Positions 1-8,549 of a DNA stretch of 64,000 nt are shown piece after piece (within the stretch, counting starts at the first letter, position 1; the number at the start of each line of letters is the position of its first letter). Where the stretch lies: the NCBI GenBank assembly GCA_002862205.1, contig PKCN01000360.1, forward strand, positions 1 through 64,000, written 5' to 3'. Source of the DNA: Planctomycetaceae bacterium (GTDB taxonomy: Bacteria > Planctomycetota > Planctomycetia > Pirellulales > Pirellulaceae). The translations under genes and the position numbers were made by a program. Below the pieces are notes generated by a model. It was not told the DNA's origin and searched no databases. It saw only the letters and a program-made list of their open reading frames with translations.

Positions 1-302
1 GCCTTCCGCAGAGCCAACATGACACTCAAAGAATGTCAACTCGAGAGTTGCGTTCCACAGACGCAACCAAGTCTTTTTGTTGACATTTACGACCAGCCGC
101 AAGAGCAGAAATGTGACGCTACAATTCCGGTGAAGTCATTCAAAACGCGAGCAACCAGTCCCAACGCAATATTCGACGGGTTGGACTGAAGACACCAGAT
201 CAAGGTCCACTTTCTGATCGGGTTACCGTAGGCTTGAAGGTTTCAAGCAGCCCACCCAGCCCCCAATCACACCAAATCAGAGAGGGCTTCGCCCGACAGA
301 AT
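1..302. other. Unassigned left edge, no supported gene
   Basis: No convincing gene is visible. The plus-strand frame starting at base 1 stays open to a TGA at about 187-189 (roughly 62 codons), so it could be the tail of a gene entering from the left, but the encoded stretch has no recognisable motif and an open run of this length is not improbable by chance. The rest is the region downstream of the minus-strand kinase gene. Confidence 0.3.
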
Positions 303-1856
303 TCAGTTGGACAGTTGTATCAACACCGTATCAAGAATACGGTCAATGGTTGCATAGTCTGTCATGCGTTCTGCTGCGTCGGCGTGCATCATGCTGACGA
401 CTAAATCCTGCAACGGCTTGGGCGTGCCTCGCCAATCTGATTCCTTAGGTTCAAAACGCTGCATGGAACTGATAATCGCCTTTGTACTTTCACTCTCGAA
501 TGCACGCCTGCCGCTAAAAATTTCGTAGGCCACACATCCAAGGCTGAAGAAATCACTCCTGTAGTCAGCTGGGTATCCACGCAATCGTTCCGGTGCAATG
601 AAGCCCGGCGTACCGCTCAGATGCTTACTGACATCCCGTTTGACACACAACTCATCAGCCAAACCAAAATCAAGAAGATGACATTTCCTTGAATCAAGGC
701 TCAACATGATGTTGTCCGGCTTGATATCCCGATGCACGAGTCCAATCTTGTGAACAGCCTGAACACCCTGCAAGATTTTCTTGAATAGCTCCGTTCCCAA
801 CTGCAGTGAAACCTGGCCCTGTCGAATACGCTTTGAAAGCGACTGTCCGGTCAGATATTCCATGACAAAGAATGGGCGTTCATCAATTTCACCAACATCG
901 TAAACACGTACAACATTCTCGTGGGACAACCGCGCCATCGCTCGTGCTTCTTCGATAAACGGGTCCGCTAATTCTCGACCAACTTTGACCGACTTGAGCG
1001 TTTTGATCGCGACTACCCGGTTGAGAATGTCGTCCGTCCCACGATAGACAACACCCATTCCCCCCACACCGATGATCTCGTTAATCGCATACCGGCCGAG
1101 GCGTTTAGGAAATGGGATCACATTCTTCTGGGAATCCTGCATTCCCGAACCCGCCCGACTGCCACTGTTGGAGGGAAACCAGTCGAAACTTGCCGCATCT
1201 GATGCCGCCTGCGAATCACCTACACTTTCAGAAGCAACGAACGTTTCCTCAAAACTCTCAGCTGTAGCAGTCGATTCCATGCTGACAATCTTGACTTCAG
1301 ACACATCATTTTCAGCGACAACTCGTTTCGCCTCAAATGTGCAAAAGGGGTGTCCCTGCTTTGAACATGTGACTTCTCTAATGCTGATATCCTCCTGATA
1401 AAAATCAGCGATGCCCTCAATGATCCCGTGAGCGAGAGTACAAAGCCCACGCCGCGATGAGTAGACGACTTGAGCCTCATCTTCACTCAGGCGAAAGGCC
1501 TGGATATTGGCTGGTTGTGCAGTCGGATTCTGCATTCGAATGGTGCGGTGAATCAATGACTCGACGTTCGCAAGTAACTCAAACGTTTTCCACTCCGGGT
1601 GCAACATGTTGCTCGCAAAACCAATCAACTCTGGTCCGGCAAAACGTCCCAAAACCCGCAGCAAGTCATCCAATTCCACCTTCAACAACTCACAGCCAGC
1701 CCCCAAAAGAGCAAACACCGCCTCGTCGGGATAGGTACCGATCGGGGAAAGCACCAAGCCCTCGTAACCCGCCTGTTTCAAAATAGCATCCCATGCTTCA
1801 GGCCCGTGATTCGTGTCTACGAATTTCTTGACAATACAACAGATGGATCCGTGCAT
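303..1856 (-). CDS. H-NOX (haem NO-binding) domain fused to Ser/Thr protein kinase
   Basis: A predicted haem-dependent gas sensor joined to a eukaryote-like protein kinase (517 aa). Residues 1-178 match the H-NOX/HNOB fold: the opening MHGSICCIVKKF, a candidate proximal haem-ligand His103, Pro115, and the diagnostic YxSxR haem-propionate motif as Tyr132-Ser134-Arg136. A linker of about 75 residues rich in Ser, Glu and Ala follows. The kinase (about 254-510) is complete: glycine loop GVGGMGVV at 263-270, Lys285, HRDIKPDN at 375-382, DFG at 397-399, and APE at 421-423. There is no transmembrane segment, so it should be cytoplasmic. H-NOX proteins usually partner histidine kinases or cyclases as separate chains, or fuse to MCPs or guanylate cyclases. 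The direct kinase fusion is the odd feature. That NO binding controls kinase activity is inference. Confidence 0.9.
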   Translation of the reverse strand: MHGSICCIVKKFVDTNHGPEAWDAILKQAGYEGLVLSPIGTYPDEAVFALLGAGCELLKVELDDLLRVLGRFAGPELIGFASNMLHPEWKTFELLANVESLIHRTIRMQNPTAQPANIQAFRLSEDEAQVVYSSRRGLCTLAHGIIEGIADFYQEDISIREVTCSKQGHPFCTFEAKRVVAENDVSEVKIVSMESTATAESFEETFVASESVGDSQAASDAASFDWFPSNSGSRAGSGMQDSQKNVIPFPKRLGRYAINEIIGVGGMGVVYRGTDDILNRVVAIKTLKSVKVGRELADPFIEEARAMARLSHENVVRVYDVGEIDERPFFVMEYLTGQSLSKRIRQGQVSLQLGTELFKKILQGVQAVHKIGLVHRDIKPDNIMLSLDSRKCHLLDFGLADELCVKRDVSKHLSGTPGFIAPERLRGYPADYRSDFFSLGCVAYEIFSGRRAFESESTKAIISSMQRFEPKESDWRGTPKPLQDLVVSMMHADAAERMTDYATIDRILDTVLIQLSN

Positions 1857-2198
1857 AAGTTGGTCGCTTGGCCCAATAACTTTTCACAAGTTATCGGAAG
1901 GCCTTCCTTTTAGGTTATCAGGGCAGGGAAGAGCAAAGACTTCGGGGAGGCATAAAGCCGATGTTGAGTGAACGATAGCCTTGGAAATTTTTCTTCACAC
2001 GTAGGCGTTCGAGTTAAGACAGCGAGCCATGTTACTAATCGCAAACTCTGTTGGCCGGAGATATCACACGATTCATTAACCCACTCAACGTCTGATGATG
2101 CGTCTCATTGCATCTGCCTTATTTCAGGGTGCCAGCCTTAACTCGGGGTGCCAGCCTTTCATGTTCTCAACATCGTGATGCAGGACCTGAAAAACACG
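1857..2198. other. Intergenic region with a short direct repeat
   Basis: No gene is supported. The only structure noticed is a direct repeat of GGGTGCCAGCCTT at 2127-2139 and 2146-2158, a 19-bp period present twice. The region separates the FHA gene from the H-NOX kinase on the minus strand and should hold the kinase promoter, but no promoter could be picked with confidence. Confidence 0.4.
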
Positions 2199-2864
2199 TT
2201 ATGCATCGGGCCAATCGGGATCAGCAATTTGGCGGGCCATGTTTGCAAGTTTGGACTGGGTATCCAACATTCGCTGCCAAGACGCCATTTTCAACACCAC
2301 TTCCTGACTATTTTCATCTGTTCTCGCTGCTTCAATTAAACGCTTCAGTCGAGACTGCAAATAGTCAAGGATTTCACAAAGCTGCGCCTTCTGCCCAGGT
2401 GATAAGTCCGCAGGAATATCTGGCACTTCCTGAACCTGAATGATTTCCGCAGGATGCGGCGACTTGGGCTCAGCACCGAGATTCAGTGCAATCGAACCTT
2501 CACTGTTTTGTTCATCTCGACTGACCGTTGGATTCTCATTTCCCATCGCAGCAAGACGAGCCGCGATTTGAGTCTCCGACCCAACCAGCATCAAACTGCG
2601 TCCAACAGAAATAAGATCCCCGTGACGCAAAATTTTGAGTTGGCACTCAACGCCATTGACCTTGGTTCCATTGGTACTGTCGAGATCAGTCAAAACAAGC
2701 CTGTCATTATCACGCTGCACTTTGAAATGACAACGGCTCACTCGCTCATCGTTCAGCTGAATCTCATTCCCTTCCTCGCGACCTATCGTCAGAGGCGGAG
2801 CAAGATCTTCGTAGATCTTGCCGCGGTCGGCTCCATGAAGGATTTTGAGCGTTACGCCCGGCAT
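2199..2864 (-). CDS. FHA domain protein
   Basis: A predicted phosphothreonine-binding adaptor of 221 aa. The forkhead-associated domain fills about residues 5-100 and shows the signature positions: the GR pair (TIGREEGNE), SRCH, and the DSTNGTKVNG loop. The C-terminal 110 residues are polar and then helical, probably coiled coil (about 150-215), with no membrane segment. I chose the ATG at 2864 because GGAG (2871-2874) lies six bases upstream and the protein then opens MPGVTLKILHG, typical of stand-alone FHA proteins. A TTG at 2897 would add 11 residues. It is the gene immediately upstream, on the same strand, of the H-NOX kinase. A kinase-FHA functional pair is plausible but inferred from position. 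Confidence 0.85.
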   Translation of the reverse strand: MPGVTLKILHGADRGKIYEDLAPPLTIGREEGNEIQLNDERVSRCHFKVQRDNDRLVLTDLDSTNGTKVNGVECQLKILRHGDLISVGRSLMLVGSETQIAARLAAMGNENPTVSRDEQNSEGSIALNLGAEPKSPHPAEIIQVQEVPDIPADLSPGQKAQLCEILDYLQSRLKRLIEAARTDENSQEVVLKMASWQRMLDTQSKLANMARQIADPDWPDA

Positions 2865-2870
2865 AGGGCA

Positions 2871-2874
2871 CTCC
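2871..2874 (-). promoter_or_regulatory. Ribosome binding site deciding the FHA gene start
   Basis: GGAG on the minus strand, six bases before the ATG at 2864. The longer frame would begin at a TTG at 2897 without such a site. Confidence 0.55.
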
Positions 2875-2997
2875 ACAGTTGGGAAAGTCTTCGACAAGGC
2901 TTGAAAAGAATCCGATCCATTATAATCACGATTAATACTCTAGTCATTCGTGTACTTATGAATCCTATCTACATTATACCCCCGAAAAATGACTCGA

Positions 2998-4194
2998 TTA
3001 ACGAATTTCCGCAATCAAACACTTTAGATAGTCGCTCTCTGGGCATGAAATAGCGACCGGATGGTCCGGAGAAGGACCTCGATTCTCCATCACCACCAGA
3101 TCTCGACGCCGCCGACGCCCTACATCGAGCAACATGTTCAGGAAATCCGCCCTAGAAACGCGACCCGAGCAACTACAGGTCACGAGAATCCCACCAGGTG
3201 AAAGAATGTCCAGTGCCAAGGAATTTAACCTCCCGTATGCCCTCAAAGCGCTGTCGATTTGATGGCGCGATCCCGCGAAGCGAGGCGGATCCAAGATCAC
3301 AGCTTCATACTCCCGCCCCTCCTTCGCATATTTTTTTAGCGTGTCGAAGCAATCACCCTTCTCAAAACTGATCGAATCCAGACCGTTTCGTTCGGAAGCC
3401 AACCTAGCTGCATCGAGCGCAACCTGGCTCGAATCAACCCCCACTACCTGTGCTGCTCCCTGCTTCGCGGCTACCAATCCGAAGCCGCCGGTGTAGCAAC
3501 AAACATCGAGGACACGACGATCTTTGAGATAACGAGCGACAGCCTGATGGTTCCATCTTTGGTCGAGAAAACCTCCCGTTTTCTGTCCACTTTGAAGGTC
3601 CACAACCAGATCCAAACCATTTTGGCGATATTGAACCGGGGACGAAATGGCCTCCCCAAGACAAGTTTCGATTTCTTCGACTCCCTCATGCTTGGCCGTT
3701 CTGGGGTCAATCCGAGCAACGATCGAGCGTGCCCCCAAGGATTGCTGCAGATAATCCAGAATAGGATCTCTCCACCTGAGCAAGGCGGCCGATGTGAATT
3801 GAACTCCAAGGCAGTCGGCGTAACGATCGACAATCAAGCCACTAATCAGGTCGGATTCACTAAAAACGAGTCTTTCTGCCGCCTGTTCATCAAGCGGCCC
3901 GGTCATACGTCGTCGTCGAACAGCGCCATCGATTCGTTCCCGCCAAAGCGTCTCATCAATGGCTGTTGCCGAGTCGAAAGCGTACAGTCTGATCCTCAAG
4001 CGACTGGCTGGATTGAGAATGCCACGGGCAATCCAGTTTCCATCGTGATCCAATAAATCCACAATCTGACCACAGTCCAAATCGCGGCCATCCTCGGCAA
4101 GAGCGTGGGCGTGTACCCACGGATGGCGTGCCAGAAAGGGAAATTGCCGCGTCGGCTTTAGCCGAAGAGGGATTGGCTGCTCAGAAACCGTCAC
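2998..4194 (-). CDS. rlmI: Class I SAM-dependent rRNA (cytosine-C5) methyltransferase, RlmI family
   Basis: Predicted 23S rRNA methyltransferase of the RlmI/YccW type, about 398 aa. The N-terminal 70 residues form a PUA-like RNA-binding domain (FLARHPWVHAHAL). The Rossmann core has the family's QKTGGFLDQR (about 204-213), motif I LDVCCYTGGFG (229-239), DPPRFAGS with Asp302-Pro303-Pro304, and a late SCSG motif. The frame is open to an ATG at 4290, but that adds 32 residues with a hydrophobic run atypical of the family. The GTG at 4194, preceded by GAGAG, gives the usual N terminus. The family assignment is firm; the target base is inferred from the family. It lies divergent to the ferredoxin gene. 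Confidence 0.87.
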   Translation of the reverse strand: MTVSEQPIPLRLKPTRQFPFLARHPWVHAHALAEDGRDLDCGQIVDLLDHDGNWIARGILNPASRLRIRLYAFDSATAIDETLWRERIDGAVRRRRMTGPLDEQAAERLVFSESDLISGLIVDRYADCLGVQFTSAALLRWRDPILDYLQQSLGARSIVARIDPRTAKHEGVEEIETCLGEAISSPVQYRQNGLDLVVDLQSGQKTGGFLDQRWNHQAVARYLKDRRVLDVCCYTGGFGLVAAKQGAAQVVGVDSSQVALDAARLASERNGLDSISFEKGDCFDTLKKYAKEGREYEAVILDPPRFAGSRHQIDSALRAYGRLNSLALDILSPGGILVTCSCSGRVSRADFLNMLLDVGRRRRRDLVVMENRGPSPDHPVAISCPESDYLKCLIAEIR

Positions 4195-4487
4195 GGCAAA
4201 GCTCTCAAATCTTGTTCTTGTCAAAAGAAAAACCACACAACTTAGAATGGTGACAAAATATACTCGCCAGCATAAGTCGTCGATTTTCAAGCGTGGGATG
4301 CCCGTTGCCGTAAATCGGTCTGGTCACATAGGCAACCCATTCGCAAGAATGCTGCCAACTCGTCACAATGGGCGGTTTGAGGTAGAGTCCTACGCTTGCC
4401 CAGACGATATATTGATCGAGGTCCACCGTCCGGATCGATGGCAGGTGTCCATTCGCCAGATTTGAATAGATAAGAAAGGTCTGATTC

Positions 4488-4772
4488 ATGACTCACGTCG
4501 TAGCTGAGCCCTGCTCAGGATGCAAATACACCGATTGCGTGGTCGTATGCCCCGTGGAATGCTTCTACGAAGGCGAGCAAATGCTCTACATTCATCCCGA
4601 GGAGTGCATAGACTGTGAAGCGTGCGTTCCGGAGTGTCCGGTAGAGGCCATTTTTCACGAGGATAATCTCCCCGATGAATGGAAAAGCTACCTTGAGCTG
4701 AACGCCACCAAATCTGACTCGGGTGAGTGCGATGTCCTGACCGAAAAGAAAGAACCTTTGGTGGACAATTGA
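4488..4772 (+). CDS. fdxA: 7Fe ([3Fe-4S][4Fe-4S]) ferredoxin
   Basis: Small cytoplasmic electron carrier of 94 aa. The first cluster region has Cys9, Cys12, Cys17 and Cys21 in a CSGCKYTDC...C pattern like Azotobacter-type seven-iron ferredoxins (CKYTDC, then PVECFYEG). The second has Cys40, Cys43, Cys46 and Cys50 followed by PVEAI. The length is usual for FdxA-type proteins of about 95-110 residues. The ATG at 4488 has an AAGAAAGG ribosome binding site about eight bases upstream. It stands alone between a divergent methyltransferase gene and a convergent HNH gene, so the redox partner cannot be told from context. Confidence 0.92.
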   Translation: MTHVVAEPCSGCKYTDCVVVCPVECFYEGEQMLYIHPEECIDCEACVPECPVEAIFHEDNLPDEWKSYLELNATKSDSGECDVLTEKKEPLVDN

Positions 4773-5073
4773 TCTTCGACTCGCTGCGGAAATGCTTCGG
4801 CTGAATGAATCAACCGCTCAACGCTGAACCGTCAGCGGTAAGATCCAATAAGCGGCCGTCTCTGCAGGCGAACAATCCAGTGCTTGGATTGCTGATCGTC
4901 ACCAAAATTTCTGTAGCGACATCATGTTCGGGCTAAATGAGCTATCAGGAAGAGTTCGGTCAGTATCTCCTGGCCAATACGCCTCCACGTCCGCCTAGAC
5001 GCGTTGATTTGTGAATCGGCAAGTATGTCGACCGGGCAGACTCTTGAAGTCATGACCGGATCGCTTCTCTTCC
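4773..5073. other. Intergenic region between convergent genes
   Basis: No gene is supported. Shortly after the ferredoxin stop the sequence CTGAACCGTCAG can form a small hairpin, flanked by ACCG and CGGT, which may help terminate the ferredoxin transcript. There is no T-run, so this is weak. Confidence 0.3.
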
Positions 5074-5679
5074 TTACCCCGCGGCAGGGAGAAATGTCTT
5101 CCAACATTCATAACGCGGGTCCTCTGCCGATTGTGCTAATATCGGATTGACACGAGGCTTCTCAGGTCGTGACAACAACTTCATCCGAGCTTCTTTTGGA
5201 GTTCGACCACCTTTGCGGCTGTTGCACCGCAAGCAACAGCAAACAATGTTTTCCCACGTCGTCGGCCCACCATGAGAGCGCGGCACCACATGATCCAAGC
5301 TCAGCTTGTGGGCTGGCTGACTCTGCCCACAATATTGGCAAGTATGGTCATCGCGCGCAAACAAGTTCTTGCGGTTGAATCGCACGGATTGAATTGGCAT
5401 TCTGTCGAACCTTGTGAGTCGAATGATTCGGGGGACGCGCAACTCAAAATTCACCGTCTGCACATAATCTTCGCCCGCATGTTTTTCAAGACATGTCAAC
5501 TGACTAAGCTCGCACCAACTCTCAAAGTCGTAACTGGCATACTGACCATTCTCATTCTCAATCACCTCGGCGCAGTTGCGGTACAGTAAAGTAAAAGTAC
5601 GGCGCACATTGATCACCCGAACCGCCATGTAAAAACGATTCAATACCAGCACGTTTGTTTCTAACACACTCTGTGACAT
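5074..5679 (-). CDS. HNH endonuclease family protein
   Basis: A 201-aa protein with a C-terminal HNH fold. Two Cys pairs (Cys114/Cys117 in CQYCG and Cys149/Cys152 in CLRCN) would hold a structural zinc, and the catalytic core is LDHVVPRSHGG (Asp129, His130, His136) with Asn144. The N-terminal 90 residues are a conserved wing found with this stand-alone HNH family in planctomycetes and Bacteroidetes, with VLNRFYMAVRVINVRR near the start. There are no restriction or phage genes nearby, so it looks like a housekeeping or DNA-processing nuclease rather than part of a mobile element. The substrate is unknown. Confidence 0.85.
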   Translation of the reverse strand: MSQSVLETNVLVLNRFYMAVRVINVRRTFTLLYRNCAEVIENENGQYASYDFESWCELSQLTCLEKHAGEDYVQTVNFELRVPRIIRLTRFDRMPIQSVRFNRKNLFARDDHTCQYCGQSQPAHKLSLDHVVPRSHGGPTTWENIVCCCLRCNSRKGGRTPKEARMKLLSRPEKPRVNPILAQSAEDPRYECWKTFLPAAG

Positions 5680-6013
5680 GGTCGCTTTGATCCCTCGTTA
5701 CCAGTGGTAAAAAAACGGATGACAATCAACGAACCCGCGTGATTGGTGAAAACGCTGAACAAGCTGGTTACAGTTTACAAATATCAATCTCCGGCCTTTG
5801 AGTGCCAAGATCGCCAAATTGTAAACGACTGAGCAGTGTTCACCCGCTGGGAATACCATTGTCGACGCACCCGCTACCCATGGGGGTTCACCGCATGCCG
5901 GCTGAAAATGGCGAGCAATATGAAAAATCACTGTAAAACCCATATTCTGGGGATACGGTACCCCAGCCTGTCAGGCGAACCCGCTCGTCATGACCACACT
6001 TAACTCACCCTGA
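5680..6013. other. Divergent intergenic region with two small hairpins
   Basis: No gene is supported; a short minus-strand frame here (5698-5943) has no recognisable features. Two adjacent hairpins lie at 5948-5965 (TGGGG/CCCCA) and 5966-5976 (GCCTG/CAGGC), upstream of the DUF456 gene. They could be a leader structure, but nothing shows a specific function. Confidence 0.3.
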
Positions 6014-6685
6014 ATGCAATATTCCATGATTTCTGACATCCCAACGGTAGGTTCACTGGGCCTTGAAACGGCTGTCTTGACCATTTCCATGCCACCCCTG
6101 ACTCCCTTGATCGCTGAATCCACTAGCTGGGCCGGTTGGCTCGAGCCAACCGGCACCGTGCTTGCAGCGATCATGTTGGTGCTACTTTGCATGATCGCTT
6201 GGGCCGGCAACCTAATTGCATTGCCCGGAAACTGGGCCGCCGTGTTGATTCTGCTTGGCTATGCATTCGTGGGGCCAGAAGCCGGCAATGCTTCCATTGG
6301 GTATCTCCCTGTCGTCGCGGCGTTTTGCTTCGCGGCACTGGGAGAAGCATTCGAGTTCATCGCTGCAGCGCTGGGTGCTCAAAAAGCAGGTGCCAGCCGT
6401 AAAGCGACGCTACTGGCAATGGTTGGCTCAATGGCAGGTGCCATTTTTGGTGCCATTGTCGGATTGCCGGTTCCCATCGTGGGCCAAGTTCTCGCCGCGA
6501 TCTTGTTCGGCGGGCTCGGGGCTACTCTGGGCGCCATGCTGGGCGAGTGGTCCAACGGGAGTTCCTGGCGTGAAAGCCTGCCCATCGGCCATGCAGCCTT
6601 CTGGGGACGAACGATCGGCACTCTGGGGAAAGTCGCAGCCGGAGCAGTGATTGTCGTGATCGCCATGATCAGTGTTGCAGTTTGA
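6014..6685 (+). CDS. DUF456 family membrane protein
   Basis: A 223-aa inner-membrane protein of unknown function. It matches DUF456 (YqgC-like) by the LPGNWAAVLILLGYAF segment, the GEAFEF motif, an AGASRKAT loop, and glycine-rich helices containing GLPVPIVG and the late AAFWGRTIGTLGK. Five or so hydrophobic helices follow an N-terminal stretch of about 40 residues. An internal ATG four codons in is an alternative start. No functional partner is visible next to it. Confidence 0.82.
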   Translation: MQYSMISDIPTVGSLGLETAVLTISMPPLTPLIAESTSWAGWLEPTGTVLAAIMLVLLCMIAWAGNLIALPGNWAAVLILLGYAFVGPEAGNASIGYLPVVAAFCFAALGEAFEFIAAALGAQKAGASRKATLLAMVGSMAGAIFGAIVGLPVPIVGQVLAAILFGGLGATLGAMLGEWSNGSSWRESLPIGHAAFWGRTIGTLGKVAAGAVIVVIAMISVAV

Positions 6686-6835
6686 GTTTCCCGCGGTCTA
6701 TCAGGAGATCTGGCCTACACAACAGATGCCGTCAGGAGCAGACTCAGCACACATTGATAGCAACAGGAGCTCAATTGACTTTAACGCCGGCATTTTCCTA
6801 GTGTACTGCAAAGCCTTCGCCATGCCCTGATCAGC

Positions 6836-8533
6836 ATGTTCCCATTCTGGGACCGAAGTACCAACGCGAGCGATCTACACCACGCAAAGAAATGCCATCG
6901 CACCATGCAACAAGGACGCCGGACGAACGACCGAAGACGACGCGTTCTGTACTCGGCACACCAAGCCGACCATGAACCTGCTTCTGCTGCCAGTCGCCGC
7001 CAAGCAGAAAAGCTTCGTGAGGCGCGCTGTCCACAAATGGCATATGGTTCGCGTGTGCATCGCCGCATTCGAGGGCGTTGGTTCTCGCTGGTGCCCGTCC
7101 GCTTAAGATCCATGGCATTGGTCACTGTCAGCATCGTGCTGCTTGCAATGCTTTTGTGCACCGCACACTATGCTGCAGTCACATGGGTGCCTCTTTCCAG
7201 CCGACCCATGATCGCTCGCCCCTTGCGTTTGGATCGCCCCGACAGTTTCGGGAGTTGGTGCATGGTGGCAATGCTAAGCATCACAGCCGGCATTGCCTTA
7301 ATGACTTACCAACTTCGCCGTTATCGCAATAACGATTTCGGTGGACATTACCGACTCTGGCGTGTTGTTATTCTCGTGAGCGTACTGGCAAGCATTAACA
7401 CGCTTGCATCGCTAATCGACTGGAGCGGCGCCATCATCGATGCCGGCTTTGGCAAACGCGTCGCCTTGGCGGGGAGCGACTGGGTAAGAATTGTCGTCAC
7501 ATTCGGTGGAGCAGTTCTTGCGTTGAGAATGGTTGCTGAACTCTGGCATTGTCGAACTGCTTTGGTCCTGATGCTCACAAGTAGCATTCTTTTCGTGATT
7601 CCGGAAGCAGTTCAATGGAACATTCTAAAAATTGAATCGGCAGGATACTGGACACTGGCAACCACAGCCCCAATGCTTGGCTGCACGACGCTTTTGATCG
7701 CGATGCTCACCTACCTCCGGATGCTTTACAGGGAAGTCAAGCAGGTTGAGGACATTTCCATCATCGACCGGGTTCGGCAATACAAAGTGAACCTGTTCCA
7801 ATCCGGAGAGAATGCAGAGGAAGCATCGTCCACCAAGCTTGACAAACCTGCCAAAACCAGAGCGAAGCGGCGATGGTGGCAAGGCGGGGAGACCAGCGAA
7901 TCAACATCAAATGATGATCCGTCAGAAGTCCGTACCAGTCAACAGAGTCGCCCAAAAACCACTGCTACCAAGAAGCAAACGAAGTCCTCGGTTCCTGCAC
8001 GGGATGAAGCCCACGAAGACGACGAGCAAATACAAGAGATGGATCCTGGCATGGGCAAGCGGCGTTGGTTCGGGCTTCGCAAACCGAACGCTTCTGCAAA
8101 TGCAACGGGAACAGACTCGGGTGCAGCAACGAGTTCGGCAACAGACCCGAAATCCAAAACGTCTGAAACGAAACGCACAAATTCAGCATCTCGATCAAAA
8201 TCAAAGTCGGTGACGAGTCAGCAGCAGAAAGCCCCGAACAGACCCGATACCGAACTGGATTTGACAGGGGACAAGCCCGAGCGAAAAGGGCTCATGGGCT
8301 GGCGTCGAAAAAAAGAACTTCAACAGGCAGAAACGACCGACTCGACGGATTCAACGCAATCCGGGAGCAAGGAGCAACCAACCACGACTCGAAACAAGTC
8401 TTCCGCTCCCCAGTCTCAAAACGAAAAGGGAGACGATTCGGATGAAGCCGAGGCGATTGATTGGAATTCAATGAGCAAAGCCCAGCGAAGGCGACTTCGC
8501 AAGCAACTCAAACGCCAAAACAAAGCCGCCTGA
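6836..8533 (+). CDS. Six-helix membrane protein with long disordered C-terminal tail
   Basis: Not recognised; probably lineage specific. The frame encodes 565 aa: a basic N-terminal region (1-90), then six predicted membrane helices between about residues 92 and 300, then about 250 residues that are hydrophilic and strongly biased to Lys, Ser, Thr, Gln, Glu and Arg, ending in a basic RRRLRKQLKRQNKAA. The tail contains two similar short patches, KRRWW(Q)GG and KRRWFGLRK, and a third, KGLMGWRRKK, suggesting a repeated short linear motif. The start is uncertain: ATGs at 6905, 7040 and 7112 are in frame, and the last would begin directly at helix 1. It is convergent with uvrB, 16 bp from the uvrB stop. 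Confidence 0.6.
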   Translation: MFPFWDRSTNASDLHHAKKCHRTMQQGRRTNDRRRRVLYSAHQADHEPASAASRRQAEKLREARCPQMAYGSRVHRRIRGRWFSLVPVRLRSMALVTVSIVLLAMLLCTAHYAAVTWVPLSSRPMIARPLRLDRPDSFGSWCMVAMLSITAGIALMTYQLRRYRNNDFGGHYRLWRVVILVSVLASINTLASLIDWSGAIIDAGFGKRVALAGSDWVRIVVTFGGAVLALRMVAELWHCRTALVLMLTSSILFVIPEAVQWNILKIESAGYWTLATTAPMLGCTTLLIAMLTYLRMLYREVKQVEDISIIDRVRQYKVNLFQSGENAEEASSTKLDKPAKTRAKRRWWQGGETSESTSNDDPSEVRTSQQSRPKTTATKKQTKSSVPARDEAHEDDEQIQEMDPGMGKRRWFGLRKPNASANATGTDSGAATSSATDPKSKTSETKRTNSASRSKSKSVTSQQQKAPNRPDTELDLTGDKPERKGLMGWRRKKELQQAETTDSTDSTQSGSKEQPTTTRNKSSAPQSQNEKGDDSDEAEAIDWNSMSKAQRRRLRKQLKRQNKAA

Positions 8534-8549
8534 TCTCCCTGCCTCGGAC

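Noticed and set aside
2454-3053. Plus-strand 199-codon open frame
   Set aside because: It is antisense to the FHA gene and the end of the rRNA methyltransferase gene and shows no protein-like motif.
5074-5679. HNH gene as part of a homing element or restriction system
   Set aside because: No intron, intein, methylase or mobile-element genes surround it, and the family is common as a stand-alone gene.
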